A DNA stretch of 64,000 nt from Styela clava (GCF_964204865.1 NC_135261.1:12028001-12092000); one strand, 5' to 3'. Positions 48,401 through 60,237 are shown, counted from the stretch's first letter. Notes: generated from the letters alone by a model not told the origin. Translations and numbers: made by a program.

Positions 48401-51102
48401 GAAACTATTCATTTATGAATGATTGACATGAAACTCCGAAAAATACCTTGCTAAAACATAAAAAAATTCATCGCCCTGAGGTTACACAGACAGTAAACAT
48501 ATGAAAGCTTGTGACCAACTGATAACGATAGCTGAAAATTTAAATTTTTTGGTATTCACTCATAGCTTTGAAGACACTTATTTAGGCCAACTGATTCACT
48601 TGACTTGATACTTGATACATTTTTTGCATTAAACATTTATTTTAATGAATTTTAATGATTTTCATTATTTTTCTTTAGACGTGAACTCGAGGAAGATGGA
48701 TTGATATGTGATCCATTGAAAGCCATGCATGCAATAGAAGGTGTTACTGCTCACGAAATGTGTCATTATTTCTGGGATACTGACGTTAGAATGGAATGGG
48801 AAGGTACATTCTTTTTTCATTAAAAATTAATTATAATACCAAATTCGACAATTTGGCCTTCTGGGTCAGTACCTAACTAGTTGTTAATCCAAGCCCATCC
48901 CATCTGATAAATTAATTTGTGAAGCGATGATAAAAAATGTTTGTTTTTTGTTACCATAGCAACAATTGAAAGTTTCCGTGTATTGGATGCTCCTGATGAT
49001 CACACATCTATCATTTATCAAACACATAAAAGAGTTTGGCCTGCGTCACAACGAGATTGTCTTTATTTATCATCGTTAAAGAAGGTTGGTATTAATTATG
49101 GATGGTTGGTATACACTGGGCTTGGATACTGTTTGTATAAAGGCTTTGATTGCTTGATATTGATAATGTTCTAAATTTTATTATTAGAACTACCTCCTAA
49201 TTTCAAATTTTTGATGTAGAATTGAAATTGAATTAGAAGTAGAGATGTTGTGAGACCCTAGGGACCATTTGAATTATTGGGCTTCCATCTAGACAGCGGT
49301 TTTGATTACATCTGTATATACTGAATAAAATGTTTGGAATTTTTACTTACACTCACAAAATTCTTTGTTTGGTGATCAATTTCTTCTCCATGCCGAGTCT
49401 TTTATAATCATAAGTCATGGTAACTTGATGCATAGTAATACTCTATACTCTACATAATATTATTCTTGGATATGAAACAAGCTTAACTTTATTTAAAAAA
49501 GGAATCTAATCAAATAATTAATTTTTTATTTTGAATCAGGTCGACGATATGATTCCGGAAGGTATGGTACAAAATCCAAAACCACACGATACGTACATTG
49601 TTTGTAATTTCTCTGTTGATCACCCTGATAACAATGTAAGTAGTTTTAGATTTATTTACCTGCAAATTAAAACTATCTTTTTATTACTATCAGTAGAGGT
49701 TGCGCGAGACTAACTCACAATCCTTTCTCAATGCCTTCGCGCTAGTGGATTCATACGCGTATAATGCAAGGATGCTGATTTGTAAACTGCTTGTCTGAAG
49801 AAGTCTGATTTTGGTCAGACGAAACGTTACAGAAATACATTTGTGTTAGCAGGACTCTTGTATTGCAAAGTATCCCAATATTATTGTACTGTTGAACTAT
49901 TTTCAGTGGCTCAAAATGCTTTTTCTACTATTTTTCAACATTGTTAAACTTTTCTTATTTTGATATTGTCAATTAATAATCAATGTTATCATATTAATTG
50001 TAGCCTGTCGCGGGATGTTTACGAGCAATCATCAGTATAGCATTAATATGTGAAACCTATGTTACACCGCCACCTAATGGAGGACCAATTGATAGAAACT
50101 GCCTCAAATGCAAAATTGTTTATGTCGCTAACAGTAAGTTATTTTCAAGTATTGTGCTTTGCTTCAGAATTAGCTTGTCCATCAGTCTCCAGTATTGCTT
50201 CTAACAACCACAGGCTAAAACAGACCCTTTGTAGCTATATATTGTTATTGGACATGGAGTGGATCTATAGATCGTTTTGGCATTATGTTGTTGTTGATTT
50301 TGTTAAAATTATTTTTCTTGTTCTTATTGTTATGAAATGTTGTTATTCGCTCATCTCTTTAATTGCTTTGAAATTTTCAGTAGCTATAGATTGTTTTTTG
50401 ATGCTAGAAGATCATTAGATTTATTTTTTTTCAAGATTTCTGTGGGTTCTATGGGATTTTTTTTTGTGTCCGAGGACGTCATCAAAAATATAAATTGTGC
50501 ACCTTGTGGCGGTTGGCGTACGCTGCTATCTAAGTTTACTATTTTAACAGTAAATTCATGACTTTACTCTGTTAAATTCATCACTATATCACGAATTAGA
50601 TACAAAATATACCAACATGAAATTTAGAAATTGAGGAGTGGTTGTCGACCAGAAAATTTTTAGATCAAAATTGAGATCTATATTCAAAGTTGTAGTTGGA
50701 AAAATTTTTGACTCCATATACAAGTCAGACTTTGTACTGGCGGAACGATATAGAATCAAATTAGTGGGAGAATGATATAAAAATATCTCAACCACTAAAT
50801 TATTGTTGCAGTCAGTGCATACTGGCTGCAAGAAAAGAGCAGTAATCAACCTAATATGCTAAAAAAATTTTGATACGTCTTGTTCTCTTTTTGATACAAT
50901 GTCCGTATTTGATTGAATATAATACAGATTTGTCTTAGATCGTACCTTACAAAGTCATATTTTTTTTATTTCAGTTAATCCCGGAGGTTGGGCACCAGCT
51001 GCAGTTTTGAGAGCTGTATATAAACGTGAATATCCCAAGTTTTTGAGGAGGTTTACCGCTTATGTCAAGGACAAAACAAAGAACAGAGAGATCTTGTTTT
51101 AA
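33429..51102 (+). CDS. CERT1: Ceramide transfer protein CERT (PH-SRM-FFAT-START), 15 exons
   Basis: Exons: 33429-33559, 34245-34347, 36555-36671, 38041-38064, 42711-42816, 44259-44396, 45034-45122, 45776-45919, 46722-46904, 47668-47849, 48679-48803, 48960-49084, 49540-49635, 50004-50133 and 50975-51102. They total 1821 nt (606 aa). CERT carries ceramide from ER to Golgi for sphingomyelin synthesis. The PH domain ([17 protein letters not shown] to QQWIETIE, about 26-115) binds Golgi PI4P. A serine-repeat motif ([12 protein letters not shown], then a Ser-rich run) is the phosphorylation switch in vertebrates. A coiled segment includes [15 protein letters not shown]. The FFAT motif EFFDAVEA (about 327-334) binds ER VAP. 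START (about 360-606) ends [14 protein letters not shown]...REILF, almost as in vertebrates. The start follows an in-frame TGA (33420-33422) and an acceptor at 33417-33418. Confidence 0.95.
34688..35054. repeat. Dispersed repeat family D, copy 1 (CERT1 intron 2)
   Basis: It shares with 53181-53395 the ordered blocks CAGTGTTC, GTGCTTGCA-TTTTTCACACAA, TTCCAAATCTTC, TTTGATCGATATTTT, AGATTTTACC and ATTGAGCC. The CAGTGTTC start and GAAAAAGCCCTGCTC end look hAT-like, but no target duplication is clear. Confidence 0.55.
37315..37643 (+). repeat. tRNA-derived SINE, diverged full-length copy (CERT1 intron 3)
   Basis: It is the same order as 28916-29253: a decayed head (GTGTGGCACACCATGCTAAG), a decayed B box (TTTTCGAATTCTG), GTGCGAGAGGATTGCAGGAC, CTGGTCGGTTACGGCTTCCT, and the 3' end AATATGTAAATCC. 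Confidence 0.82.
38041..38064 (+). CDS. CERT1: CERT1 24-nt microexon
   Basis: The 24 bases encode DNGYLMWR. They lie between TTTTCTTCAG and GTAAGT, both strong sites, in phase 0 on both sides. Skipping or including them keeps the frame. It adds eight residues between the PH domain and the serine-repeat motif, where vertebrate CERT has none that I recall. A facultative exon is likely; an intronic chance match is the alternative. Confidence 0.6.
38065..42710. other. Long CERT1 intron 4
   Basis: This is a 4.6 kb AT-rich intron, the longest of the gene. A dispersed repeat of family C lies at 41601-41735. I found no other coding exon, RNA gene or complete transposon in it. Confidence 0.5.
41601..41735 (+). 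repeat. Dispersed repeat family C, plus-strand copy
   Basis: The blocks GGCGCTTCAGAAGTGTGTGT, AACTAATTTTGTTCGCCTCC, AAGTTGTGTAAAGG and GTGGGCAGGGAGTA match, in order, the reverse complement of 25621-25770. No ends or target duplications are evident. Confidence 0.7.
45211..45273 (+). CDS. CERT1: Possible alternative CERT1 exon
   Basis: After the acceptor CTTCAAACAG the frame from the preceding exon (phase 0) stays open for 20 codons ([20 protein letters not shown]) and meets TAG at 45271-45273. Used as a terminal exon it would give a protein without FFAT and START. With the weak donor GTTCTG at 45265 it would be a 54-nt in-frame cassette. It may also be a chance ORF in the intron. Confidence 0.35.
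   Translation, partial: ASVQSATDIPADVLLRRPVL
45578..45610 (+). repeat. Fragment related to repeat family A
   Basis: GTGGATCCATATGTGTGTAA and the following TGCAAGGATGCTG match GTGGATTCATACGCGTATAA-TGCAAGGATGCTG at 49745-49777 with few changes. Confidence 0.55.
47273..47475. mobile_element. 203-bp MITE with GGGTTCAAATGTAC arms (CERT1 intron 9)
   Basis: The left end GGTTCCATTACATTTGAACC matches the right end, whose reverse complement is GGTGACCGTACATTTGAACC. AATTTATAC is duplicated on both sides (47264-47272 and 47476-47484). Each arm repeats the ACATTTGAACCCA unit twice, making two nested inverted repeats. Confidence 0.75.
49741..49870 (+). repeat. Dispersed repeat family A, longest copy (CERT1 intron 13)
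   Basis: It includes GTGGATTCATACGCG...GGATGCTG, then AAGTCTGATTTTGGTCAGAC, GAAACGTTACAGAAATACAT and CAGGACTCTTGTATTGC. It is the most complete of three to four copies in the window. It has no coding capacity. Confidence 0.7.
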
Positions 51103-51818
51103 TTTTACTTTAAACAACGTCAATAACAGTATTTAAAAACTAAAAATAATGTATTGGTCACAGAAACACCATCAAGTTGCATCAAGAGCCAGAAATTTTA
51201 GAATTCATATACTTTAATAGAAAACGATCAAACGTGTATGTGATATTCCATATGATATTGAAAAAAACAATGTTGTACAAACTTATTTCCATTTTTCTCT
51301 ACGTGAATTAAATTGTATATGATATGCAACATTGCACCCATTGATGATGTATAATACTGGATAATTTTTTATTTGAACATTCTGGAAAAGTACTTGAATA
51401 TGGAATATATTTTAAATGCAATTCGACCTTCGATAATGAACGCTCCAAAATTTTTGTATTTTATTACCAGAATTGTTTTTAATTTCAAGAAGTAAGCTTC
51501 TTTTTCAAACATGAAGATAATATAAATAATATAAAAAATGATCTCAAAACATGTATACAATATCCAAATGTTAAATCCTAAATGTTGCGTTGTATTTTGT
51601 CATTCTAACATGCATATCTTAATTCAATTTAATCAACTCTCAATAATTTACTAGCGTAGCAATTAAGTTGAAACATTTAATATAACATGGGACCTTTGAA
51701 AGCAACCGAAATTTGGCACTCGCTTATAAATTACTGTAATATTTGCATTTTTTTAATTGTAAACATACAATTGGCAATTGCAGTGTACATACACATGGCT
51801 TTAGTTGAAAAATATGTA

Positions 51819-51874
51819 TGTCAGAGTAGACACGTTACAGAAATATATTTGTGTTAGTGTGCAGCAAGACTACC
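51819..51874 (+). repeat. Dispersed repeat family A, short copy
   Basis: It contains GTCAGAGTAGACACGTTACA, then GAAATATATTTGTGTTAGTG and GCAGCAAGACT, matching the centre of the copies at 16632-16732 and 49741-49870. Confidence 0.65.
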
Positions 51875-52550
51875 TATCGAATTATACAATTTCTTGTCGT
51901 AATTTTTTACTTGCTAAAATTTCCTTTATGTTTGTTTTGTCCAAAATCCATAGATGCTCGGATTCATAATTGCTGTTTTTTCTTAGCCCCAAGTTTCTTT
52001 TTTCATTGTAACTAACCATTTTCATCCGTAAAATACTGACATTAAAATCTGAACAAACATGGGGTGAAGTGCGAAACAACTACTGACCATGTGCATAATC
52101 CTTTGCTTAACAATACACATTTAGATGAATTTTCATTGCTAATCTTTCATTTTTGTATGTAAGAATTTATTTCTATGTCATTATCAGTTGCTGAATGATT
52201 AAAAACAGTTTTAAACTTTTTTTTTCTTGTTTTCAGTATGTTCGCAAATTTTTTTTTTGCAGTGTATTTTGTATCTCTGAATCAATGCAAAAGATTTCTA
52301 GTTTCTTTTTTTACCTATAAGGGTTCTAAATATTGCTTTGTTCCGTAATATCCTTTGTTATCTCAACTCACTTAAAAGATAAATATTTCAGATTGAAGAC
52401 CTTATGCAACCCCTTTTTGAACACAAAGATGGTTCTGAATCTCGATTATGTGATGTCTGGGATATAATCAACACATAATGGCTAGGTTTGCGTCATCACT
52501 TATTTTACGGCTAGACAAAGATTGTATTAGGGTCCTCACTCTTTCAGGTG

Positions 52551-52640
52551 CGTGGCCAAGTTGTTAACACGTTAGATGTCCGCCATCCCAGGATGTAATG
52601 AATTGGTAGGTCGAACTGAGATATTCTCGGCCTTTCAGAC
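52551..52640 (+). repeat. Possible tRNA-like SINE head
   Basis: GTGCGTGGCCAAGTTGTTAA resembles an A box, and GGTAGGTCGAACTGAG, about 60 nt on, resembles a weak B box. The folding does not look like a functional tRNA. Confidence 0.3.
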
Positions 52641-53180
52641 TAAGTAGCTCCATACATAGAAAAATAAGCATATATATGTTGTATAAAAAAAGTAAATCTA
52701 TGACCTATAGGAGAAATACCCTTTCACATAATTTTGTACATTTTTATCTGTAATGTTTTGTCAAAAATTCAAAAACGTGTGCCTATCTCGGGCTAATTTT
52801 CGCTTCCCTCTGAATTCTCACCAACTTTTTATCTCTTTATTGATTTGTATTATTTGAATATGATGGCCAAAGCTGGCTGGATGAATATTTAATGTTTTGC
52901 CTCTTGCTATATTTTGCAAATAGAATATTTTTTTTCATGCACACATTAACGTTATACAAAGGGTGGTACTGTAACTATTACTTACTGATAATTGTTTGTT
53001 ACGCATGAATAAATTTTATATATGCATCTTTTCTTATCACTTTGAGTTTTAAAATAATGCAAAAGCTGAACTACTTAGAAAATTAATATCTCTTTGCTGC
53101 CAAGGACCCATACATGTACCTATATCATTCTAAATCTGGGCTGGTAGTGGGTACCATTACGCCATATTATTGGCTCACCT

Positions 53181-53395
53181 CAGTGTTCCTCTTGGTACGG
53201 CCAACTTTTCTCATGACCCTCCCAAATAAAACCTTTCATGAGATCAATGTGCTTGCATATTTTCACACAAAAGAATCTTGGTTATATTGTGATGATTGTG
53301 GGTTCTGTACTGGTTCCAAATCTTTCATATTTGATCGATATTTTGTTTTAACATAAATGAACACAGAATAAGATTTTACCCCATTGAGCCGTTTA
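53181..53395. repeat. Dispersed repeat family D, copy 2
   Basis: It starts CAGTGTTCCTCTTGGTACGG and shares several ordered blocks with 34688-35054, including GTGCTTGCATATTTTCACAC and TTTGATCGATATTTTGT. Confidence 0.55.
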
Positions 53396-55011
53396 TCCTA
53401 ACCAAGCAGTAAACTATTGATATAGGAGTGGGATAGGGTCAGCTGATGTGATAGGCAGAGTTTCTTATGAGCTTGATAAATATGGATAGAGAATTGATTT
53501 TATCTCTGCAATAGTACAAAAGGATTGCAATATGCAGTAAAGAAAGGTTGTCAAAACTTCAAAGGAGGCTTGATGCATGAGACAAGCGTACTGCACTGGT
53601 AATCTCCCCTCAATATACGTCAAAAAAGAGGATAAGATACTCTCTAATTTGGGGGTGTCATACGTCAGCTTTTTTCCCGACATGTCCGGAATTTCAGTGA
53701 CCAAATCTCCACCAGGATAAAATGTGCTTAAATGTCCGGGATTTTTTAATAATTCGTTTTATTTGGTTAGTTAGTCATCCAATCCCTTGTTTTTGATTTT
53801 TTGGGAATCTAATGAACCAACAGAATTTTTGATTTGCTAACCAGGAACATTTTCTCCGTTCCATACAAACACAAAGCTGTCGCTGTTTCAAATGGCATCT
53901 CAGTTAAACATTACAATGCAGTAAGAGGAATTTCCTCAACTAAAGGAAAAAATTATTGTGTACCGTTGAAATTATTTTGTACCGTTGAGACCATGAAAAA
54001 AATTGTAAAGCTTAAGTACAACTTGATTTGTCTTGTGGAGAATACTTTGTGATTTTTGAAGTCCAATGAGAGTTTGTTGAAGAACATTGAAACTTCGGGA
54101 AAATATACGCAGTCAGAGAAAGTAGGTATTGTTTGTAAAAAGAGACTCCACTTTTGACCTGAACTGGCATTGAAATCAGTGCCTCAAAAAATGTCGTGTC
54201 CCGCGCTTTTTATACCACTGTTGGGATTCAGTCAATGTTCAGGGTTAGGATAGATAGAGTATTTGAGTTAAAGTCCTCTTTCACTACTAACATATGGTTC
54301 ATACAATTGGTACACAATATTTCTGAGGCAACATGGTAATTCAGGATTTCGTATATAGTCTGCTTACGGTTTCAATGTATGAAATGTGGTGGACACTCCC
54401 TGGACATGGTGAATATATATTTCCTTCAAGTGAGGTAGGTATAGAATATGGTTATCTTAAATACAGTCCACCAGTAAATGTCAGGTAATTTCAAATTAGC
54501 ATGTCCAGAGGTTCTCAAACTTTAGATGTTATGGAATTAAAATTACTTTATTTAATGACGAGATGTATTTACTGCTTTGTATTTAAAAAATATTAGACAT
54601 TTCTTAATAAAAGCAGGAAATGAATCTAAATTTCATAGATAAATTATATTAACTCACTTACATTTGACAAGCATATAGTGTTGAAATAGGGTAACAAGGC
54701 GATAATTAAAATATGGTATTATCTATTCTGTCCATTGGATCTTATAGATAATGTCATATGCGAATAACCACCCTGTTGGCCACTACTGTTGTCAAATTTT
54801 ATTAATGCTGTTATTGCTTCTTTGGACAGTTGCAAAATTATCCAAGTCAGTACGAACAGCTCGCCGAGCCCTGGGGCTCCATTTGGAGCAATTTGAGATT
54901 CTAACATAGCGGAAAATTCTCCTTTCACCAGTAAAATAATTTCAAACTAATGATTCACCTAAATTTTTCTTTATTCAAAGTAACAGAAAATAATTTCACA
55001 ACAATCATGAC

Positions 55012-55017
55012 TTTATT
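55012..55017 (-). promoter_or_regulatory. Poly(A) signal of DCTN3
   Basis: The minus strand reads AATAAA here, about 170 nt beyond the DCTN3 stop. A second minus-strand AATAAA lies at 54970-54975. Confidence 0.5.
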
Positions 55018-55188
55018 TGCAAAGACAAACCAAATAAATAGTCACATAAAGACCCCACAATTTGTTGTCGAAAATTTTTCTGCATTGATAACATCCACAA
55101 CAGAACTAGTACAATTGCATGCAATATTTATATAAAATTTAGCTTCAACACAAAAAATAATAACAATCATCATCTGTCTCTCTCTTCT

Positions 55189-57010
55189 TTAATCTTCTGT
55201 TCTTCTAAACTTGTTACAATATTATTAACTTGTACAAAATATTCAGATAATTGGCGAGTCTGTAATGTAAAAATTCCCATGAAAAATGGTTATATATATA
55301 TTACAGAGGTCAAAAATAGCATTTTTAATATTTTGCCTAATTTAAAAAACTCACCAAATCATTATAACGATTTAGAAGTCCAGCGATGTCACTGCCCAAA
55401 TTTTCAGTTTCCTCCTGCAAGATAATTATTTTAAAATATTTTGCTTGCAAAATCCATTCAGTTGCGAAAGCTATAATCGATGTTCGTGGGATGCTACATG
55501 GCTATTGATTATTCCCTCACTACTATTATTATGAGGAAATGGCTACTGCTTTTTAAACTCTCATTTTTGTATACATTATGTACAAAACATAATATCAAAC
55601 AGTGGTATTTGATAAGGCTCTCACCAATTTCTTAACACAAGCACTAACACCTTTATAGTCCTATATTGTAACATCAGCTTGATTGCATTGTGAAAACTTG
55701 CGAAACAAGATCAATGAAAATGAAAGGTTTTCGTTATACAAATTTCAAGTCAAGTTGCAACAAGCTAAAAAATTATCAAAATTTACCATTTGTTCTATCT
55801 GTTTCAGCTGAAGTTGGTTTGCTTTCGGTAAATGCTTTCTATAATCACAGATGTGTTCACTATTCAATACTGCAGATAATTGTTTGACTTGTTGTAACTG
55901 TTCTGTAATATTTTTAATCTCATCTTCAATGAGAATAATATAATCACGTTGAGCTGATACATCAAGCTCTTCACTCTCGACAAATCCAGGTTCCAAGTAC
56001 TCCTGAATCTCTGGAACTGAGAAATTTCGAAAATGAGTTGTAATACTATTAAAATATTCATTTACTTATTTTTATAAGATGCTTATTCGCGCCTTTTGCA
56101 ACAAAAATTTCCCTATACATGATATGTGTGGAACCATATTTTCTGAAATACCCAAAATCTTCCTAGCTCTGCATTACCTACCAAATTTTTTTGCTCTCTG
56201 GATGAGGCAAACAAATTCGCATGAAAATCTGCACTGTTGCCCCCCTTGGGAAGGGTCATTGGTGGGGAAACAGTGCGCTAGGCCATATGAAAACATAAAT
56301 CAACAATTGTATTTTGTATGAATAATATGGAATATTAGTTGTGCAGAGCATAAGCAAGTTGGAATTGCAACAAACTGTTTAAAAACCAGCGTGCTGCAAA
56401 AAAGCAATGCATCCAGATACCACTTCATAGACGTTTAACTTTTATGTTTATGTGAGATCAATGGGTAATAACGGTTACTTATATATGATGAAAAGCTTGC
56501 TTGAAAAAAATTAGTATACCTCTTTTGAAAACCAAGTTAACTCTCTCTCTTTTACTTGCCAAGTTGTTTAATGCTTCATTCAAGGATGATAGAGAATCAA
56601 TCAACTGAAAAAAAGTTAAAACAATTAGGAGGAAGTTATTATAACTCGTTGAAAAGAATATTTGACTGCTTGTTGATAATCATTGAATGTATTATTGCCC
56701 AGTACAGAAATGATCCAACAGATCAAAATAAATGCTTAAGTAGAGCTTGTTTTGTCCTTGTCCAGAGAAAATATATTGGAATTACTTTTTGTCTCTTTGA
56801 AAGTAAATTTAAGTCCGATTTTACGTAAGGATACTATTTCATATACTGCGAAAAGTACCTTAATCACATTGAGGCAGTGTAATTCATCTCTATTTATATA
56901 TATGGCATTGAAATTATATCTTAGCTTACAATTTTATTATCATCTGGACATATTGATTCTTCCAAGGCCACCAATCTTTCTTCAAGTTTTTCCAACGTCA
57001 AAGTAGCCAT
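55189..57010 (-). CDS. DCTN3: Dynactin subunit 3 (p24), five exons
   Basis: Exons on the minus strand: 57010-56930, 56604-56520, 56016-55787, 55414-55355 and 55260-55189. They total 528 nt (175 aa; human 186), with consistent phases and GT-AG sites. The protein starts MATLTLEKLEERLVALEE, a coiled coil. It then has ALNNLASKRERVNLVFKR, matching the conserved SSKRERVK block, and PEIQEYLEPGFVESEELD, matching the KYLDPEYID block. A long helix (IILIEDEIKNITEQLQQV) and the ending EETENLGSDIAGLLNRYNDL complete the family pattern. DCTN3 is the small coiled-coil subunit of the dynactin shoulder, which joins p150Glued and dynamitin in the dynein cofactor. Each piece is short, so the family match rests on order and spacing of several blocks. 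Confidence 0.88.
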
Positions 57011-58020
57011 TTGTTATATGAAATTTGTTGTAATATATAATAATCTAAATATTATGTACAAAATTGAAGAAAACAATAAAAAGTGTGGGCCAACATTTTC
57101 ATCACACATATAGTTAAAGAAAAGTAGTGTAAAAAATCCCAAAACACAAAAAAAGAAAACAATGCTCCCTTTTTAAAGTCATGTTTCTATCATTACAGAT
57201 AGACATTAAGCAAAATATTACTCTGCGTAGGTATAAAAACGCAAGTTTTACATTTTACAAGAATGATACAATATCAAATATATTTGAACAATATTATATT
57301 CCCATCATACCTCAAAACTTCTTATAGCATAAAGCAAATTTATAAATGATGATTAATGAATAATTATTTAACCTTGTCAGACCAAAAGATGGACTTGCTA
57401 TGCAAACAGTAAATCAGCTAGGATTGTTTAGGATATAACAGTAGGACAAATAGCAGAAAACCGTCTTGCAAAATGTTTAGCACCCAATGTAAAATTAAAT
57501 TGACAAAAAGTGATCACCCAATCTTCACCATTTCGCAAAGTGAATCTGAAACATTGAAACTAACAAAAAAATTGTTGCAAAAAAAGATTTATAATCTAGT
57601 GATTTTTACTGTGAAAATACAGAAGCATGCATTTGGCAATATAAATACCATTAAACTAAAAACTATCAATGTGAAAGTTTTGAAAATCAATGAGTTTAGT
57701 GATGCAACCGACTGTCCTTGTATCAAAAATTTTAAATAAACATTTTTAAATAAACAACTCAACCACTTACAGTTTGTCAAAATCAACACAAGCTAAATTA
57801 AATGGAAGATAAAAACGACCCACAAATTGATTGATACCTTGTACGGTCCATCAAGGCATTTCACCTTCAAAATTAGCTATAAGTCTTAATTTGCAACTTT
57901 TAAATTTCACTAATAGCTTTTTTTGATTGTTAAAATCTTTACAAACAAGTTTTTATAAACAATTGAAAGTTCGGAAAAATGATTGTTCAAAATTTACATT
58001 GTTATATCTTTCATATAAAC
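57011..58020. other. Spacer between the ZBTB gene and DCTN3
   Basis: Both genes run on the minus strand, and this 1 kb must hold the ZBTB 3' UTR and the DCTN3 promoter. It is AT-rich. The ORFs at 57473-57739 (+) and 57589-57789 (-) show only low-complexity composition. Confidence 0.4.
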
Positions 58021-59595
58021 TTATTTGTTGTGCCTTTTTTCATGTTCTTTCAAGTTCTGTCTAAGTACGAAGGCTTTTCCACAGAAAGAGCATTGAAACG
58101 GTCGTTTTCCTTCGTGAAATTTCATATGTCGAGTAAATGACTGCCGATAAGTGAAACTCTTCCCACATGTTGTACAAAGGAATGGTTTTTCTCCACGATG
58201 TCGTCGTTCATGATCTTTCCAAGTTTTTTGATCAGCAAAAGAATTGCCACAGAATGTGCACATGTAAGGTTTTTCTCCAGTGTGAACACGATTGTGGGCT
58301 TTCAGACTTGATTTTTCTTTAAATTCCCTCCCACATATGGAGCAAAGATGCAATGGCTTGACAATGCCATGAAGTTTGGCCTGATGTTGACTCAATTCTT
58401 TTTTCTTCATGAATGAGGTAGCACACAAGTTGCAGTTATAAACTTTCTTTCCCTTATATTTTTTCCCATTGTTTTTCTTCGGAGGTGTAGTTTCTGAAGC
58501 TTCTGGATGTGTTAAAATATGAGTGCGTAATTGTTCAGCGGTCTCAAATTGTTCAGCACAATATTTACAGAAAAGGGTTTCAGGATGACGACTGTTATAG
58601 TGCCTGACAAGATGCCCTTTTGAATTGTACATAATTCCGCAAACAGCACAGACAAATGTTCGCTTTTGTTTTCCTCGTTTGCCTCTCTGTGGAACTGGAG
58701 ATATACTCACATATTGCGAGTCATCAACGTAATCATCAATATCTTCTTCATCATCATCATTTGCTACATCAGCTAACAATGAAGCTACTGCTCCAGCCCT
58801 CGCTGCAGCTGCCCGCTCTGGACGTCGTCGAGTTTTGTTATCTTTGTGCTCTGACATATGTGTAATCAGATCGGCTTCTGTATCGCATATTTCACTGCAA
58901 ATTACACAGTATAAAATACCATGTGTTTTTGCATAATCCACTGTTTGTGTAACATGTTCTTTTACTGTCTCAACTGGTAATTTTTCAATATTAGCATCAA
59001 CATCTTCAGATGGTTCATCAATTTGCTCAGACATGATTTGATCAGCATTTTGTTCTTCAGATTCTGAGGTGGTAATTGGATCCCCAATTTTTTCTTGATT
59101 ATTTGTAAAAGTTTCCAACAAACTGTCATTTAAATTACTGGATTCCAGCATTTCCAAATTTGACATAGGCGGCCTATTGGAAGTTTGTGCTGGTTGAAAC
59201 TCCGTGGGAATGTCCTCCATTTTGTACAATTTTGCCGCATGCAAAACTTGGCTGCGTTTTTCTTCATCATTGTAGACTTCGTCAGGAAATTTATCAGTAT
59301 AAATGAAGCACAACAAGGACGATAAGGCATACGCAGTCACACCATGCAATTGAATCGAAAGCTTTGATAAATTTGGGTCTTCTGCTGCTGATGATTGTAG
59401 AATCGCCTCCAAAACCCAAGAAGCTGCCGCAACAACGCAGCTGTGTGCCTTGAAGTAGGAACTCTCTACCTGAATGTGCAAATCGCAGTACTTGCCACTG
59501 AGAAACTGTTTATACAGCTTGCTACGAATGTTCAACTTGTCCATTTTATACAAAGTTGTAGGGGAAACCCGATAACAACGCAGAGTTCCCTTCAA
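58021..59595 (-). CDS. BTB and eight-C2H2-zinc-finger protein (ZBTB family), intronless
   Basis: The single open frame has 524 aa. The Met at codon 18 (59544, MDKLNIRSK) is an equally good start. The BTB domain (about 26-126) shows LSGKYCDLHIQVESSYFKAH and LSSLLCFIYTDKF. An acidic linker (about 150-215) and an AlaArg-rich then acidic stretch (about 258-292) follow. Eight C2H2 fingers have first cysteines at 230, 316, 343, 388, 418, 446, 474 and 502. The last four are joined by linkers of the HTGEKP type (HTGEKP, HRGEKP, HEGKRP), typical of sequence-specific DNA binding. It is probably a nuclear transcription factor, with the BTB domain giving dimerisation and co-repressor contact. The exact ZBTB orthologue cannot be named. 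Confidence 0.93.
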   Translation of the reverse strand: MKGTLRCYRVSPTTLYKMDKLNIRSKLYKQFLSGKYCDLHIQVESSYFKAHSCVVAAASWVLEAILQSSAAEDPNLSKLSIQLHGVTAYALSSLLCFIYTDKFPDEVYNDEEKRSQVLHAAKLYKMEDIPTEFQPAQTSNRPPMSNLEMLESSNLNDSLLETFTNNQEKIGDPITTSESEEQNADQIMSEQIDEPSEDVDANIEKLPVETVKEHVTQTVDYAKTHGILYCVICSEICDTEADLITHMSEHKDNKTRRRPERAAAARAGAVASLLADVANDDDEEDIDDYVDDSQYVSISPVPQRGKRGKQKRTFVCAVCGIMYNSKGHLVRHYNSRHPETLFCKYCAEQFETAEQLRTHILTHPEASETTPPKKNNGKKYKGKKVYNCNLCATSFMKKKELSQHQAKLHGIVKPLHLCSICGREFKEKSSLKAHNRVHTGEKPYMCTFCGNSFADQKTWKDHERRHRGEKPFLCTTCGKSFTYRQSFTRHMKFHEGKRPFQCSFCGKAFVLRQNLKEHEKRHNK

Positions 59596-59599
59596 AAGA

Positions 59600-60237
59600 T
59601 CAAGAATGCGAACAACGGCCGCGTTTCACATACAATGGGTGGTCCCAGAATGCAATGGCCAATCTGCTTTGAGCATCGGGCACATGTTTATCTATGACAT
59701 GCGGAAAAAGTGTTTCAAATTTTTCGATATTTTTTTTACGTTTAGTGAGCATATTTTAAAATGTGTAGCAACTAGCAACCATTCTCAAAAAATCTCGGAT
59801 TAAGTTTTCGAAGTATATATAAAGTTGTGAAAGTAAGATTTCTGCATTTTTTAAATTAGCAGTAGAATTAAAAAGAGAGATATTCTGGGATTGGTCTACA
59901 AAAGTAGAGTTTAGGATGCATTCTTCAAATCTTCAGAGTGCCGTCGTAAGGTAACGAAGCATTGACAAGGCAGAGCCATAATGGCTCTGGACAAGGTATG
60001 GGAAAATAGAATTTGAATAATATGGTATACTTTCGTATCGTTTTACTTTTGGTAACCTTTTTTTAGTTTCAATTGAAATATTGATTAAATTTATGTTACA
60101 ATTGTTTTTTGAAAACCGAAAACAGGTAGCCTAAAGCCAAAAATTATACTCAACGCCAGTTGTTAGCGTGTTTTAATGACTATATGGAAATTAAACTGCA
60201 CCATGCACATTCTGCTGTTAAAGTAAGATAGAATTTT
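59600..60237. other. Upstream region of the ZBTB gene
   Basis: This is the likely promoter or 5' UTR of the minus-strand ZBTB gene. I see no motif that fixes a start site, and no plus-strand exon. Confidence 0.35.

Larger units (their letters stand above)
51103..55011. other. CERT1 3' UTR and CERT1-DCTN3 convergent spacer
   Basis: CERT1 (+) and DCTN3 (-) converge across this stretch. It contains a family A fragment (51819-51874), a tRNA-like fragment (52551-52640) and a family D copy (53181-53395). An ATTAAA at 51307-51312 is a candidate CERT1 poly(A) signal. The ORFs are short and unrecognised. Confidence 0.45.

Noticed and set aside
54505-54535. hAT-like end (CCAGAGGTTCTCAAACTTTA)
   Set aside because: A single degraded terminus without a partner.
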